Program-made: the position numbers and the translations under genes
Notes under the pieces: generated by a model
Told to the model about the DNA's origin: nothing
Database searches by the model: none
What the model saw: the letters and a program-made list of their open reading frames with translations, nothing else
Shown here: positions 1-8,011 of the stretch, one piece after another
Layout: each line of letters opens with the position of its first letter
How positions within the stretch are numbered: the stretch's first letter is position 1
NCBI RefSeq assembly: GCF_002209565.1
Contig: NZ_NJIH01000001.1
Location: 124,001 to 188,000 of the forward strand
Origin: Candidimonas nitroreducens
Lineage (GTDB): Bacteria > Pseudomonadota > Gammaproteobacteria > Burkholderiales > Burkholderiaceae_B
Reading direction: 5' to 3'
DNA length: 64,000 nucleotides

Positions 1-34
1 ATTGCCGGTTAACTCAAAGGTTTGTTCCGTCTCA

Positions 35-1258
35 TCAAGAGGAAATCGTGTCATCGGCAGATCCTTGGGGAAAGAGGGTAGTAAAAGGGTATGCGCGGGC
101 GCGAAGCTTGCCGGCCAGCGAGCACAGGCCGCCTCCGGCAAGCAGCAAGAAGACGTCAATAACGAGTGCCGGCGCTTGGGCGCTCCATGCAAGGCCGGCG
201 CTGCAGACTAGGTCGATGGCGCCCGCGAGCAAAAAACCCGGGCCAGATACGGCGGCGATGATAGTCACGCCATGGCGGCGGTACGCCGGCAGTGGCGACA
301 GCACTGCGAAGGCCGCCCATACGACCCAGAACACCATTTGCTGTATCTCCGGCTTGGCCGGGAAGGAAGCGGGTAGAGCGCTGGTGACGAACATGAGTAG
401 GGCGATCGCGCATAGCAGGCCGCCGCAAGTGCCCAATGCTGCGGCATGCACGGTGGCCACTTGTTGGTCTTGCGACTGGCGGCGCGCCAGCCACATCAGA
501 ATGCCGCTGGCCGTTAGCAATGCCGCGGCCAGCCCGCCGACGAAATGCAGGAGTGTGACGAGGGCGCCGCCATACTGTGCAAAGTGCAGGGGCTGGATCG
601 CGATGAAGGCGCGCAGCCACATGCCCCGCCCGGCCATGCTGGCGTGGCGCAGCAGTTGGCCGTCGCCGGCTCGATACTGGTATTTTTCAAAGAGCGCCGT
701 GCTCAATTGGCCGGGTTCGGTGCCGGCCAGGGTCAGGGTGGCGTTGGCATCGCCCCAGGATTGAAGGGTGACCGTCTCGAGCCGGAATGCGGGATGCGCA
801 AGCTGGTGGCGCGACACCCGTTCATTGAGACTGGGCATGACTGCGGGATGCCCGGCCGGCCGGATCGTGGGAGCGGCCATCAACTCGCTCATCGCCTGTG
901 GCATTCCGCCTGGGAATACGGCACGGGAAAGCGTCATCGTGCCTAGCGCACCCAGGCCGCTAAACACCCCAGTGACGCTGATCAACAGTAATAAGGGAAA
1001 TAGCCAGAGGCCGATGAACTTATGTGCGTCGGCGGCCAGAGTGCGCCAGCCGCCCCGGATACGCAGTCGCGCACAAGCTGCCCAGCGGCGCGGATGCAGG
1101 ACGATACCGCCCAGCAGCAATAGCGTCATCGCTACCCCCAGAAGAGAGACCGTGATGCGTCCGGCAAAGCCGCCATATAGGCTCTTGTGCAGTGTCGTAA
1201 CGATCGCGCTCATCCGGGCCGGTTCGCGTACGACGACCCGCAGGCCCGCAGGATCCAA
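35..1258 (-). CDS. PepSY-associated membrane protein lacking its N-terminal part
   Basis: Inner-membrane protein of the PepSY-associated TM family, which accompanies TonB siderophore receptors and is thought to help release or reduce iron from siderophores. The visible part starts at the conserved segment containing TTLHKSLYGGF, then has a TM segment (LLGVAMTLLLLGGIVL), the AHKFIGLWLFPLLLLISVTG helix and several more TM helices at the C-terminus. The family normally begins with a TM helix and a periplasmic PepSY domain of well over 100 residues; these are absent. The only starts in this frame are TTG at 1258 or ATG at 1213. An ATG overlapping the TonB-receptor stop (TGATG, at 1320) opens in a different frame and ends within about 35 codons. 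The homologous frame stays open back to the receptor stop, which suggests a deletion and frame change at the 5' end. It is a likely relic or truncated gene, third in the iron operon. Confidence 0.6.
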   Translation of the reverse strand: MDPAGLRVVVREPARMSAIVTTLHKSLYGGFAGRITVSLLGVAMTLLLLGGIVLHPRRWAACARLRIRGGWRTLAADAHKFIGLWLFPLLLLISVTGVFSGLGALGTMTLSRAVFPGGMPQAMSELMAAPTIRPAGHPAVMPSLNERVSRHQLAHPAFRLETVTLQSWGDANATLTLAGTEPGQLSTALFEKYQYRAGDGQLLRHASMAGRGMWLRAFIAIQPLHFAQYGGALVTLLHFVGGLAAALLTASGILMWLARRQSQDQQVATVHAAALGTCGGLLCAIALLMFVTSALPASFPAKPEIQQMVFWVVWAAFAVLSPLPAYRRHGVTIIAAVSGPGFLLAGAIDLVCSAGLAWSAQAPALVIDVFLLLAGGGLCSLAGKLRARAYPFTTLFPQGSADDTISS

Positions 1259-1319
1259 CCACAGTGGCGGCGTGTGTGACGCGCCGCGGCGCTGATGCGC
1301 CCGAACCAGCCTTGTTCCA

Positions 1320-3494
1320 TCAATATTCCGCGCGCAGTGTGAGCATGAGGCTGCGCGGCTCGCCGTAGCGGTTGTTCCAGGATGGGCTGGACAGGCTTTG
1401 GTAATAGGTTCGGTCGAACAGGTTGTTGACGTTGACCGCGGCCGTCACGCGGCGGCTGATGCGATAGCCGATCCTGGCGTTGACCAGCGCGTAGCCGCCT
1501 TGGCGCAAGGTGGTACCGCCCGATTGAACGGAGTAATCGCTTTGCGCCAGGACATCGAGCCCGATGCTCAGGCGCCGCGCATTCCAGGCAGGCGTATAGT
1601 TGCCCCACAGCCTCGCGATGTGGCGCGGCGTGAAGCTGGCGAAAGGTTGGCCCTCGGAGGTGGCGTCCTTCAAATATTTGGTGGTGTTGTAGGTATAGCT
1701 GGCCGACACACTCAGATTCGGTGTGAGCCGCCCAGTCGCTTCGGCTTCGATGCCTTGGCTTCTGACATCACCTCCCGTGATGTAGTAGCAAGCCTGGCCG
1801 ACGCAGGGATGAGCGGGATCGGGCTGGGCACGGTTTCGCTGCCGGATGTCGAACGCCGCCAATGACACATTGAGCCTGCCGTGAGCCAGTTCTCCCTTTA
1901 TGCCGGCCTCCAGATTGGTGCCTTCTATCGGGTTCAGCGCCTGGCCGCTCCAGGTCGCCTGGGTCTGTGGCTGAAACACCTGGGCGTAACTGGCATAGAC
2001 CGACCATTGTGGAGTCAGCGCAAAGACCAGCCCGCCGTAAGGAGTGAGCTGAGTATCGGGCTTGGTGGTGGCGGTCGGCGTTTCCTGCTTCCACTGGCTC
2101 AGGCGCGCGCCTACGATCAGTTTGAGCGGATCGGCCAGGCTGAAGCGGCCCATGGCGTACAGGCCCGACTGATCGATGCGGGTCGATCCCGGCGAGCGGT
2201 AATCGCTTAGTGCGGGCTCGGGCACGCTGTGTGGATCCCAGGAAAAGACGTTCACAGGGACATTCAAAGCGGGCACGAAGCTTGCGGTGTACTGCTCGGT
2301 CTCGGTGTTCTGGAAATTCGCACCGAACAGTAATTCATGAGTACGCCCGAACAATTCGAAGGGGCCTGTGGCGTAGCCGTCCACGCTAGTCTGGGAGTTT
2401 TCGAACCGATAGGCCGCGCCCGTCAGGCGCGCACCCAGGCCGGTCGTGCGGTCGATGGCGCCGTTGGATCCGGCATATTTCAGGTGCGCATCGCTCGAAA
2501 GATGGTTGACGAGGATCTTGGACTGCCAGCCGTTGGAGAAATGGTGCTCCAGGCCCCCGAACATGCGGGTCGTGTCCCAATCAAAGCTGTCCCACGACGC
2601 GTCTAAATAGGTCGATCGTGGCAGGCCGATATCGCCGCCATCCGAATAGAAGGGCACGCCCGCCATGTTGGTGACCGAACGGATGCGCTGGTACTGGATG
2701 CCGGCGCTCAGCGTCGTGCGGCTACCCAGGTCGAGTTCACCGATGCCATAGAAATTGCTCGAGCGCTGCTTGCCGACATCGTAAAAGTAGCCACGGTCTT
2801 CCTGGCTGGCCACGACGCGGCCCCGCAGCGATCCGGAGGCATTCAGCGGCCCGCCCACATCCGCTTCGGCGCGGTAGCGATCCCAACTGCCGGCGCTGAC
2901 CGCGGCGCTCGCGCCGAACTCTTTTTGCGGGCGCTTGGGCACCAGATTGACCGTGGCGGCTGGGTTGCCCGAGCCATGGAGCAGGCCGTTGGCGCCGCGC
3001 AGGATCTCCACGCGCTCATATATAGACATGTCCTGCGGCGGGGATGCCGTATTGCCCATCAGGATGGGTACGCCATCCTCTTCGAACGAGTCGATCTTGA
3101 AGCCCCGAGCGTAATAGGCGGTGGTGAGCTGCTGATAGGGCTGTACCGTGATACCCGGCGCCTGCTGCATGACATCGTCGAGTGTGCGCAGGTTCTGCTC
3201 CTGCATGCGCTCCTGATCGATGACGGTGATGGACTGGGGTGTGTCTTTGATCGACTGGGGAATTTTGGTGGTGGCGCTCACGTCCTCGTCGGGCGCCCCG
3301 GTCACCGTGATGGCGGGCAGCATGGCGGCGGCCCGGGACGCGTCCGCTACGTTGGGCGTGCCTTGCGCCATGGCGGCGCCGCAATATGCGTACAGCACAG
3401 ACAAGGCGGCGCTTTCAATGTGCCGTTTCAATGCCCGTTGCGTAGGGCGGCGTGGTGCACGCCGTATTGTTGTCTTGGATGCGGGATCGACCAT
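1320..3494 (-). CDS. TonB-dependent siderophore receptor
   Basis: Outer-membrane receptor for a ferric siderophore, about 724 residues from the ATG at 3494; an upstream TTG at 3527 lies inside the Fur-like box and is unlikely to be used. After a basic leader ending near AYCGAAMAQ comes a plug domain (PQSIKDTPQSITVIDQERM, then RTLDDVMQQAPGI and YERVEILRGANGLLHGSGNP). A 22-strand-type barrel follows, with the usual late motif VNVNNLFDRTYYQS and a terminal aromatic residue (LRAEY). Length and plug motifs match the FpvA/FhuE/FauA group. The siderophore cannot be read from sequence. The stop overlaps the ATG of the degraded PepSY gene start (TGATG), so the two were translationally coupled. The divergent-side neighbour is an AraC regulator on the same strand, as in alcR-type siderophore loci. 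Confidence 0.93.
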   Translation of the reverse strand: MVDPASKTTIRRAPRRPTQRALKRHIESAALSVLYAYCGAAMAQGTPNVADASRAAAMLPAITVTGAPDEDVSATTKIPQSIKDTPQSITVIDQERMQEQNLRTLDDVMQQAPGITVQPYQQLTTAYYARGFKIDSFEEDGVPILMGNTASPPQDMSIYERVEILRGANGLLHGSGNPAATVNLVPKRPQKEFGASAAVSAGSWDRYRAEADVGGPLNASGSLRGRVVASQEDRGYFYDVGKQRSSNFYGIGELDLGSRTTLSAGIQYQRIRSVTNMAGVPFYSDGGDIGLPRSTYLDASWDSFDWDTTRMFGGLEHHFSNGWQSKILVNHLSSDAHLKYAGSNGAIDRTTGLGARLTGAAYRFENSQTSVDGYATGPFELFGRTHELLFGANFQNTETEQYTASFVPALNVPVNVFSWDPHSVPEPALSDYRSPGSTRIDQSGLYAMGRFSLADPLKLIVGARLSQWKQETPTATTKPDTQLTPYGGLVFALTPQWSVYASYAQVFQPQTQATWSGQALNPIEGTNLEAGIKGELAHGRLNVSLAAFDIRQRNRAQPDPAHPCVGQACYYITGGDVRSQGIEAEATGRLTPNLSVSASYTYNTTKYLKDATSEGQPFASFTPRHIARLWGNYTPAWNARRLSIGLDVLAQSDYSVQSGGTTLRQGGYALVNARIGYRISRRVTAAVNVNNLFDRTYYQSLSSPSWNNRYGEPRSLMLTLRAEY

Positions 3495-3510
3495 GGAGCT
3501 TGCCTTGTTA

Positions 3511-3527
3511 TTGAGAATTAATCTCAA
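3511..3527 (-). promoter_or_regulatory. Fur-box-like dyad before the TonB receptor
   Basis: The 17-bp sequence TTGAGAATTAATCTCAA forms a dyad with 6-bp perfect arms (TTGAGA/TCTCAA). It lies 17 bp upstream of the receptor ATG and resembles the GAGAAT-n-ATTCTC form of Fur boxes. It fits iron repression of the receptor. Seen directly as a palindrome; Fur binding is inferred from the neighbouring genes. Confidence 0.55.
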
Positions 3528-3613
3528 TAGATGGTATGGGCAAGCCTGTGGAATCCTGTAGCGTTTGCGGAAGTTTTTCTGGCGATCGGGAAAGTTTCGA
3601 ACCGGCGGGTACT

Positions 3614-4480
3614 TCAGCGCAGCAAGCTGGGTGCGATGCCGTAGCGCTTGCGAAATACTTTGGTGAAGTGCGAATCGGTGTAGCCGCAGGCATGCGCAGC
3701 TTCGGCCACGCTGATGTCGCCGGCGGCGAGCATCTGATGCGCCAACAGCAGGCGCTGGTCGCGCACGAATTCGTAGACACTGTGGCCGAATGCCTGGCGA
3801 AAGCCCGTGCTCAGCTTGTTGACGTTCAGGCCGGCCAGGCGCGCCAGTTCAGGCAGCGTCGGCGGTGATTGCAGCCGCTGCAGCACAATGTCGCGGGCCC
3901 GATTCAGCCGCTGCACGTCACTCGAGCGTAGTGATGCAGCAACGGTGCCGGTTTGCGCCGTCAGGGCGGCCATCACCGTTGCCGTCAGCTCGAGCGCCTT
4001 GCCTGCCAGATAGAAGGTGCGCATAGGCCCGGGGATCGGTGGCGAGAGCATCTGCCTGCCCAATGCCAGAATCGCCTTGTTGGCCCGTTGGTTCAGGCCG
4101 GCGGGAGACAGGCCAAGGCGTGTTCCGAAGCGTGGTGACAGCCAAGCGGGATCGAGGTCGAGATCATTGGCCAGCGTGTCCAGCGGCATCCGGACAGTCA
4201 CATACTGCAAAGGCTCGGCAGTGCCGAACCGATGCTGAACACGATAGGGTGTTTCGCTGAGCGTGACGTGGTAAGCCGGGCCCGCGACACCAACCACTTC
4301 CTCGTCGGGAAAGCGCAACGACAGATGCCCGCCTAGGATCACGGCAAGCTTCAATCCCGGTTCGTTGTCTTCGATGATCTGCTCGGGCTCAGAGAACGTC
4401 AGCACGCCACCACTCAGAGAAACGCAGGGCGCGACAGAGGGCAACTCCCATCCGTAGGAGCGGTGGCTGGTATGGGGCAT
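3614..4480 (-). CDS. AraC-family regulator, AlcR/PchR-like
   Basis: Transcriptional activator of about 288 residues. The N-terminal part is an effector-binding region; the C-terminal ~100 residues form the double helix-turn-helix of the AraC family (ARDIVLQRLQSPPTLPELARLAGLNVNKLS, then DISVAEAAHACGYTDSHFTKVFRKRYGIAPS). In siderophore loci, AraC regulators such as AlcR and PchR sense the ferric siderophore and switch on receptor and biosynthesis genes; that role is inferred here from the adjacent TonB receptor. A TTG two codons upstream (4486) is an alternative start. The Fur-box-like site about 65-85 bp upstream suggests iron repression. Confidence 0.85.
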   Translation of the reverse strand: MPHTSHRSYGWELPSVAPCVSLSGGVLTFSEPEQIIEDNEPGLKLAVILGGHLSLRFPDEEVVGVAGPAYHVTLSETPYRVQHRFGTAEPLQYVTVRMPLDTLANDLDLDPAWLSPRFGTRLGLSPAGLNQRANKAILALGRQMLSPPIPGPMRTFYLAGKALELTATVMAALTAQTGTVAASLRSSDVQRLNRARDIVLQRLQSPPTLPELARLAGLNVNKLSTGFRQAFGHSVYEFVRDQRLLLAHQMLAAGDISVAEAAHACGYTDSHFTKVFRKRYGIAPSLLR

Positions 4481-4547
4481 CGACAACGGCCTCCAGGGCA
4501 GGGTGCGTGACCCGTGGTTGATATCGATAAGGAAAGTATTAATTATA

Positions 4548-4566
4548 AACGAGAATCATTATCAAT
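4548..4566 (-). promoter_or_regulatory. Fur-box-like site upstream of the AraC regulator
   Basis: The sequence AACGAGAATCATTATCAAT matches the core of the 19-bp Fur consensus (GATAATCATTATC) with few differences. It lies in AT-rich DNA 65-85 bp before the AraC regulator start, a normal promoter distance. Seen in sequence; binding by Fur is inferred. Confidence 0.6.
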
Positions 4567-4620
4567 AATGTGGGCCGTGGACGTCGGCGAATAAGCCTTG
4601 CTGGCTGGCGCAGTAGGTCA

Positions 4621-4912
4621 TTAGCGACAGTCGGAGCGCCAGCTTTCACCGTGTGCACAAAAATGTTGAATTTTCGCGCGATCCTGCCGCGCTAGTTCGC
4701 GTGCATTCTTCAAAGATACGTCGGGGAAGCGGCCGAGCACTTTCTCTTTGTTCTGTCCCCCCGAAGCGATATCGTAGACCCACGAAGCTTTGCCTTCGCG
4801 CGCTTGCCAGAGCGGCAACAATGGTGAGGCCATCCCCTATGCCTCGATCTACGGAACCGGCGTGTAGCCACGCCTTAAGTGTTCTATCTGTGACGGTCGT
4901 CGATTTAGCCAC
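4621..4912 (-). pseudogene. Decayed P4-type tyrosine integrase (N-terminal arm domain only)
   Basis: The minus strand encodes the N-terminal DUF4102/arm-binding domain of a P4-family integrase, but only by switching frames. One frame gives MAKSTTVTDRTLKAWLHAGS and later LRYRFGG; another gives EGKASWVYD and then KEKVLGRFPDVSLKNARELA followed by RQDRAKI. At least two frame changes are needed and the sequence then stops, with no catalytic domain (no R..HxxR..Y) downstream. It is therefore a dead fragment of a mobile-element integrase, reading away from yicC. Confidence 0.75.
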
Positions 4913-5212
4913 AATACGTTCTCCGATGTGTGTTTACGCAATAAACACCGGAGAACACGCGTGCTAACGCTGTTACAAAAGGGCGATTTAAGCAAAACCC
5001 GCAAAGCTAGCACTGGCGCGGCCTCCGGCCGGATCTGTGGGGGTTGTCGCGAAAATTTCGTGTAACAAGCCCAAAACCGAAATTTCCCCCACAGATACCC
5101 CCACAAATAGCGTGCGCTGCCCTGAGACCGCCTGCTACCTCTTGAAAGCCAAATTCATTAAAAACCAACGTTTTCGTGGAGTTTTCGGGGTGGTATGGAA
5201 CCCCGTGAAACC
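4913..5212. other. Non-coding tract with candidate integrase arm-type sites
   Basis: This 300-bp tract between the integrase remnant and the end of yicC has no credible gene. It holds three copies of TGTGGGGG: one on the plus strand (5036-5043) and two on the minus strand (5086-5093 and 5098-5105), the last two separated by 4 bp. Between them lies the palindrome CGAAAATTTCG (5050-5060). G-rich direct repeats just upstream of int are typical of arm-type binding sites for this integrase family; that function is inferred. Confidence 0.4.
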
Positions 5213-6181
5213 CTACTCCAAATTTTGGGCCTGCTCTCTCATCTGTTCTATCAATAGTTTCAGATCAATGGCGGCGCGGGTGACGTCCAGGCCGCCTGCC
5301 TTGGAGCCCAGGGTGTTGGCTTCGCGGTTCATTTCCTGGAACAGGAAGTCCAGGCGCTTGCCGGTGCTGCCGGCCGTTTTCTTGCCGGCGGAAGCAGGGG
5401 CGGCGGAAGCCTGGTTCTTGCCGCGCCCGCTGGCGGGCTCGCCGCCGCGCAGCAGGTGCTCGAGTTCGGCGATGTGCGAGCGCAGGCGCGACAGTTCTTC
5501 GGCCACGTCGATGCGCAGCGCGAACAGCGAGGTTTCCTGGGCGATGCGGGCCGACAGTTCGGCGCCGCTGATCTGGGCAAAGCCGCCGGGGTTGGCGGCT
5601 TCCAGCGCTTCGCGCAGCCGGTTGGCAAGCTTTTCCTGGTGCTCGGCCAGCAATTGCGGCAGCTGGCTTTCTACTTGCCCGACGATTGCACCGGCCTGCG
5701 CGGCGCAATCGAGCATCATGGCCGCCAGGCGCTGGCCCTCGCGCTCGCGGTTGGACTGGAATTCGCCCAGCGCCTGCGTAGCCGCCTGCACGCAAGCGGC
5801 CGTCCAGGCATCGGGCTCGCTGGCGTCGGACTGTGCGCCGTTCGAACCGTTGAGCAATTCGCTCAGGCGCGGCGCGCGCAAATCGGGGATGACCGCGCGC
5901 GCGGCGGCCAGTTGTTGCGCGACCGTGGCCAGGTATTCCGGGTCGAGCTGGGTTTCGGACTTGGTGCGGGCCCGCGCGTACGAGGCGCGCACGTCCACTT
6001 TGCCGCGCAGCACGGCCTGGCCGATCAGCTCGCGCAGCGGGCCTTCGGCCAGGCGCAACTCGTCGGGAAGGCGGAAGTTCAGATCCAGGTAGCGGCTGTT
6101 GACGCTGCGCAGTTCGATGCTGAGGGTACCTTCGGGGGATTCGGCCCGTGCGCCGCCAAAGCCGGTCATGCTGCGTATCAT
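5213..6181 (-). CDS. yicC: YicC-family endoribonuclease
   Basis: YicC/YloC family protein, 322 residues; members are single-strand-specific endoribonucleases linked to stationary-phase survival and small-RNA turnover. The N-terminus MIRSMTGFGGARAE, the segment IELRSVNSRYLDLNFRLPDE and the C-terminal block NREANTLGSKA followed by AIDLKLLIEQMREQ are diagnostic. Residues about 246-275 (EPASGRGKNQASAAPASAGK and following) are a low-complexity Ala/Gly/Lys-rich insert, placed just before the conserved RLDFLFQEMNREANTL; enteric YicC, about 287 residues, lacks it. It is divergent from rph across a 270-bp intergenic region that must carry both promoters. Confidence 0.93.
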   Translation of the reverse strand: MIRSMTGFGGARAESPEGTLSIELRSVNSRYLDLNFRLPDELRLAEGPLRELIGQAVLRGKVDVRASYARARTKSETQLDPEYLATVAQQLAAARAVIPDLRAPRLSELLNGSNGAQSDASEPDAWTAACVQAATQALGEFQSNREREGQRLAAMMLDCAAQAGAIVGQVESQLPQLLAEHQEKLANRLREALEAANPGGFAQISGAELSARIAQETSLFALRIDVAEELSRLRSHIAELEHLLRGGEPASGRGKNQASAAPASAGKKTAGSTGKRLDFLFQEMNREANTLGSKAGGLDVTRAAIDLKLLIEQMREQAQNLE

Positions 6182-6450
6182 GGAGTGTCCTGGATGAGAT
6201 CGTCAAACCGACATTATTGCCGATCTTGCGCGTGGCTCTTGCCGGGTGCATACATGGCTATTGCCCGGGCTGTCCACTTCGCACCGGCAGCTTGCTGACC
6301 GGGCTGTTGCCGTAGCGGTTTCCAGAGGCTTATTGCCAAGACGGTTTGCGAAGACCGCAGCCCAAGACCATACCGCCGCCGCGCGCGTTCTAAAATACTC
6401 GTTTGCCCGGCCGCGCCCAGAGGTCGCAGCCGCTTGCCACCCTCTCTGGA

Positions 6451-7200
6451 ATGATGATGTCGCCTGATACTTCGCCTGTACGCGCCTCGGCGCGCGCCCT
6501 CGACGAGCTGCGCCCGCTGTCGATCGAAACCGGCTATACGCGCTATGCCGAAGGCTCGGTGCTGATCCGCGCCGGCGGCACGCACGTGCTGTGCAACGCC
6601 AGCGTGCTGGACAAGGTTCCGCCGTTTCTGAAGGGCCGGGGGCAGGGCTGGGTTACCGCGGAATACGGCATGCTGCCGCGCGCCACGCATACGCGCGGCG
6701 ACCGCGAGGCGGCGCGCGGCAAGCAAAGTGGCCGCACCCAGGAAATCCAGCGCCTGATCGGCCGCAGCCTGCGTGCGGTGTTCGACCTGCAGGCATTGGG
6801 CGAACGCACCCTGCACTTGGACTGCGACGTGCTGCAGGCCGACGGCGGCACGCGCTGCGCCAGCATTACCGGCGCCTGGGTGGCGGCGGCGCTGGCGGTG
6901 CGCGGCCTGCTGGACGGCGGCGCCATCGCGGCGGATCCGATCCGCGACAGCGTGGCGGCGGTTTCGGTCGGCCTGGTGGGGGGTGTCCCCATGCTGGATC
7001 TGGACTACGGCGAAGATTCGGGCTGCGATGCCGACGTCAATGTGGTGATGACGGGTGCCGGCGGCTACGTGGAAGTGCAGGGCACGGCCGAAGGGCTGGC
7101 CTTCGAGCGCGCCACGCTGGATCGCCTGCTGGATCTGGCGCGCGACGGTATTGCCCGTCTGGCAAGCCTGCAGCGCGAAGCACTGCAGCGCCCCGCGTAA
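6451..7200 (+). CDS. rph: Ribonuclease PH
   Basis: Phosphorolytic 3'-5' exoribonuclease that trims tRNA 3' ends, releasing nucleoside diphosphates; hexameric, cytosolic. About 249 residues from the first of three consecutive ATGs at 6451. Family motifs include [20 protein letters not shown], the phosphate-binding [19 protein letters not shown], and the acidic site segment [19 protein letters not shown]. It is followed after 78 bp by rdgB and then hemW, a common betaproteobacterial order. The intergenic stretch before rdgB holds a TTCGAATCGTTCGAATAGTT-type short repeat of unknown meaning. Confidence 0.96.
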   Translation: MMMSPDTSPVRASARALDELRPLSIETGYTRYAEGSVLIRAGGTHVLCNASVLDKVPPFLKGRGQGWVTAEYGMLPRATHTRGDREAARGKQSGRTQEIQRLIGRSLRAVFDLQALGERTLHLDCDVLQADGGTRCASITGAWVAAALAVRGLLDGGAIAADPIRDSVAAVSVGLVGGVPMLDLDYGEDSGCDADVNVVMTGAGGYVEVQGTAEGLAFERATLDRLLDLARDGIARLASLQREALQRPA

Positions 7201-7278
7201 GCGGGCCGTAAATGGCCCCAGGCCGCTTGATTCGCTGGTTCGAATCGTTCGAATAGTTCGAGTAGGAAATACATATTC

Positions 7279-7998
7279 ATGTCCGAAAATTCTAGCCATA
7301 GCCCGGCACCCGGCCATAACGCCGCATCTGTTCGTGGCCCGGCATCTGGCCATAACGCAGAGTCTGTTCGTGGCCCGGCATCTGGCCATGGCGTTGCATC
7401 CGGCAACCGGGTGGTGCTGGCCTCGAACAATGCCGGCAAGCTGCGGGAGTTCGCCGCCATATTGGGCCAGGCCGGCCTGGCCATGGTGGCGCAAGGCGAG
7501 CTGGGGGTGGGCGAGGCCGAAGAGCCTTACGCGACCTTCGTGGAAAATGCCCTGGCCAAGGCGCGGCATGCCGCGCGCCACACCGGGCTGGCGGCGCTGG
7601 CCGACGATTCGGGCCTGTGTGTCGACGCCCTGGACGGCGCGCCCGGGGTATATTCGGCGCGCTACGCCACGCTGCATGGCGGGGAAAAATCCGATGCCGC
7701 CAATAATGCCTGCCTGATCCGCAATCTGGCGGGCGCGGTGGATCGCAGCGCCTCGTATGTGGCGGTGCTGGTGTACCTGCGTTCGGCCGACGACCCGCGG
7801 CCCTTGATTGCCCAGGGCGTGTGGCGCGGCAGCGTGCTGGAAGCGCCGCGCGGCTCGAACGGCTTCGGCTACGATCCTTATTTTTATCTGCCCGAGCTGG
7901 GGCACAGCGCCGCCGAGCTCGACCCGGCCGAGAAGAACCGGGTCAGCCATCGCGCGCGGGCCCTGGCCAGGCTGCTGCAGGCCTTGCGCGAAGAATAA
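7279..7998 (+). CDS. rdgB: dITP/XTP pyrophosphatase (RdgB/HAM1)
   Basis: House-cleaning enzyme that hydrolyses dITP, ITP and XTP to monophosphates, keeping deaminated purines out of nucleic acids. The catalytic fold starts at RVVLASNNAGKLREF (residues ~44-58) and carries YATFVENALAKARHA, the ADDSGLCVDALDGAPGVYSA signature and GSNGFGYDPYF. Family members are usually about 195-200 residues; this one is 239 because of an N-terminal extension of about 43 residues. Within it two 12-residue repeats (GHNAASVRGPAS, GHNAESVRGPAS) and a partial third stand in tandem, encoded by 36-bp direct repeats. Confidence 0.95.
   Translation: MSENSSHSPAPGHNAASVRGPASGHNAESVRGPASGHGVASGNRVVLASNNAGKLREFAAILGQAGLAMVAQGELGVGEAEEPYATFVENALAKARHAARHTGLAALADDSGLCVDALDGAPGVYSARYATLHGGEKSDAANNACLIRNLAGAVDRSASYVAVLVYLRSADDPRPLIAQGVWRGSVLEAPRGSNGFGYDPYFYLPELGHSAAELDPAEKNRVSHRARALARLLQALREE
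7312..7401 (+). repeat. 36-bp tandem repeat within the 5' end of rdgB
   Basis: Two near-identical 36-bp units (7312-7347 and 7348-7383) plus a half unit encode the in-frame GHNA-SVRGPAS repeats at the RdgB N-terminus. They differ at a few bases. Because the unit length is a multiple of three, copy-number change would not break the frame. Confidence 0.8.
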
Positions 7999-8011
7999 AA
8001 AGGCGGAACCC

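Noticed and set aside
7312-7401. The rdgB 36-bp repeats were considered as a CRISPR-like array.
   Set aside because: Units are contiguous and in frame, with no spacers.
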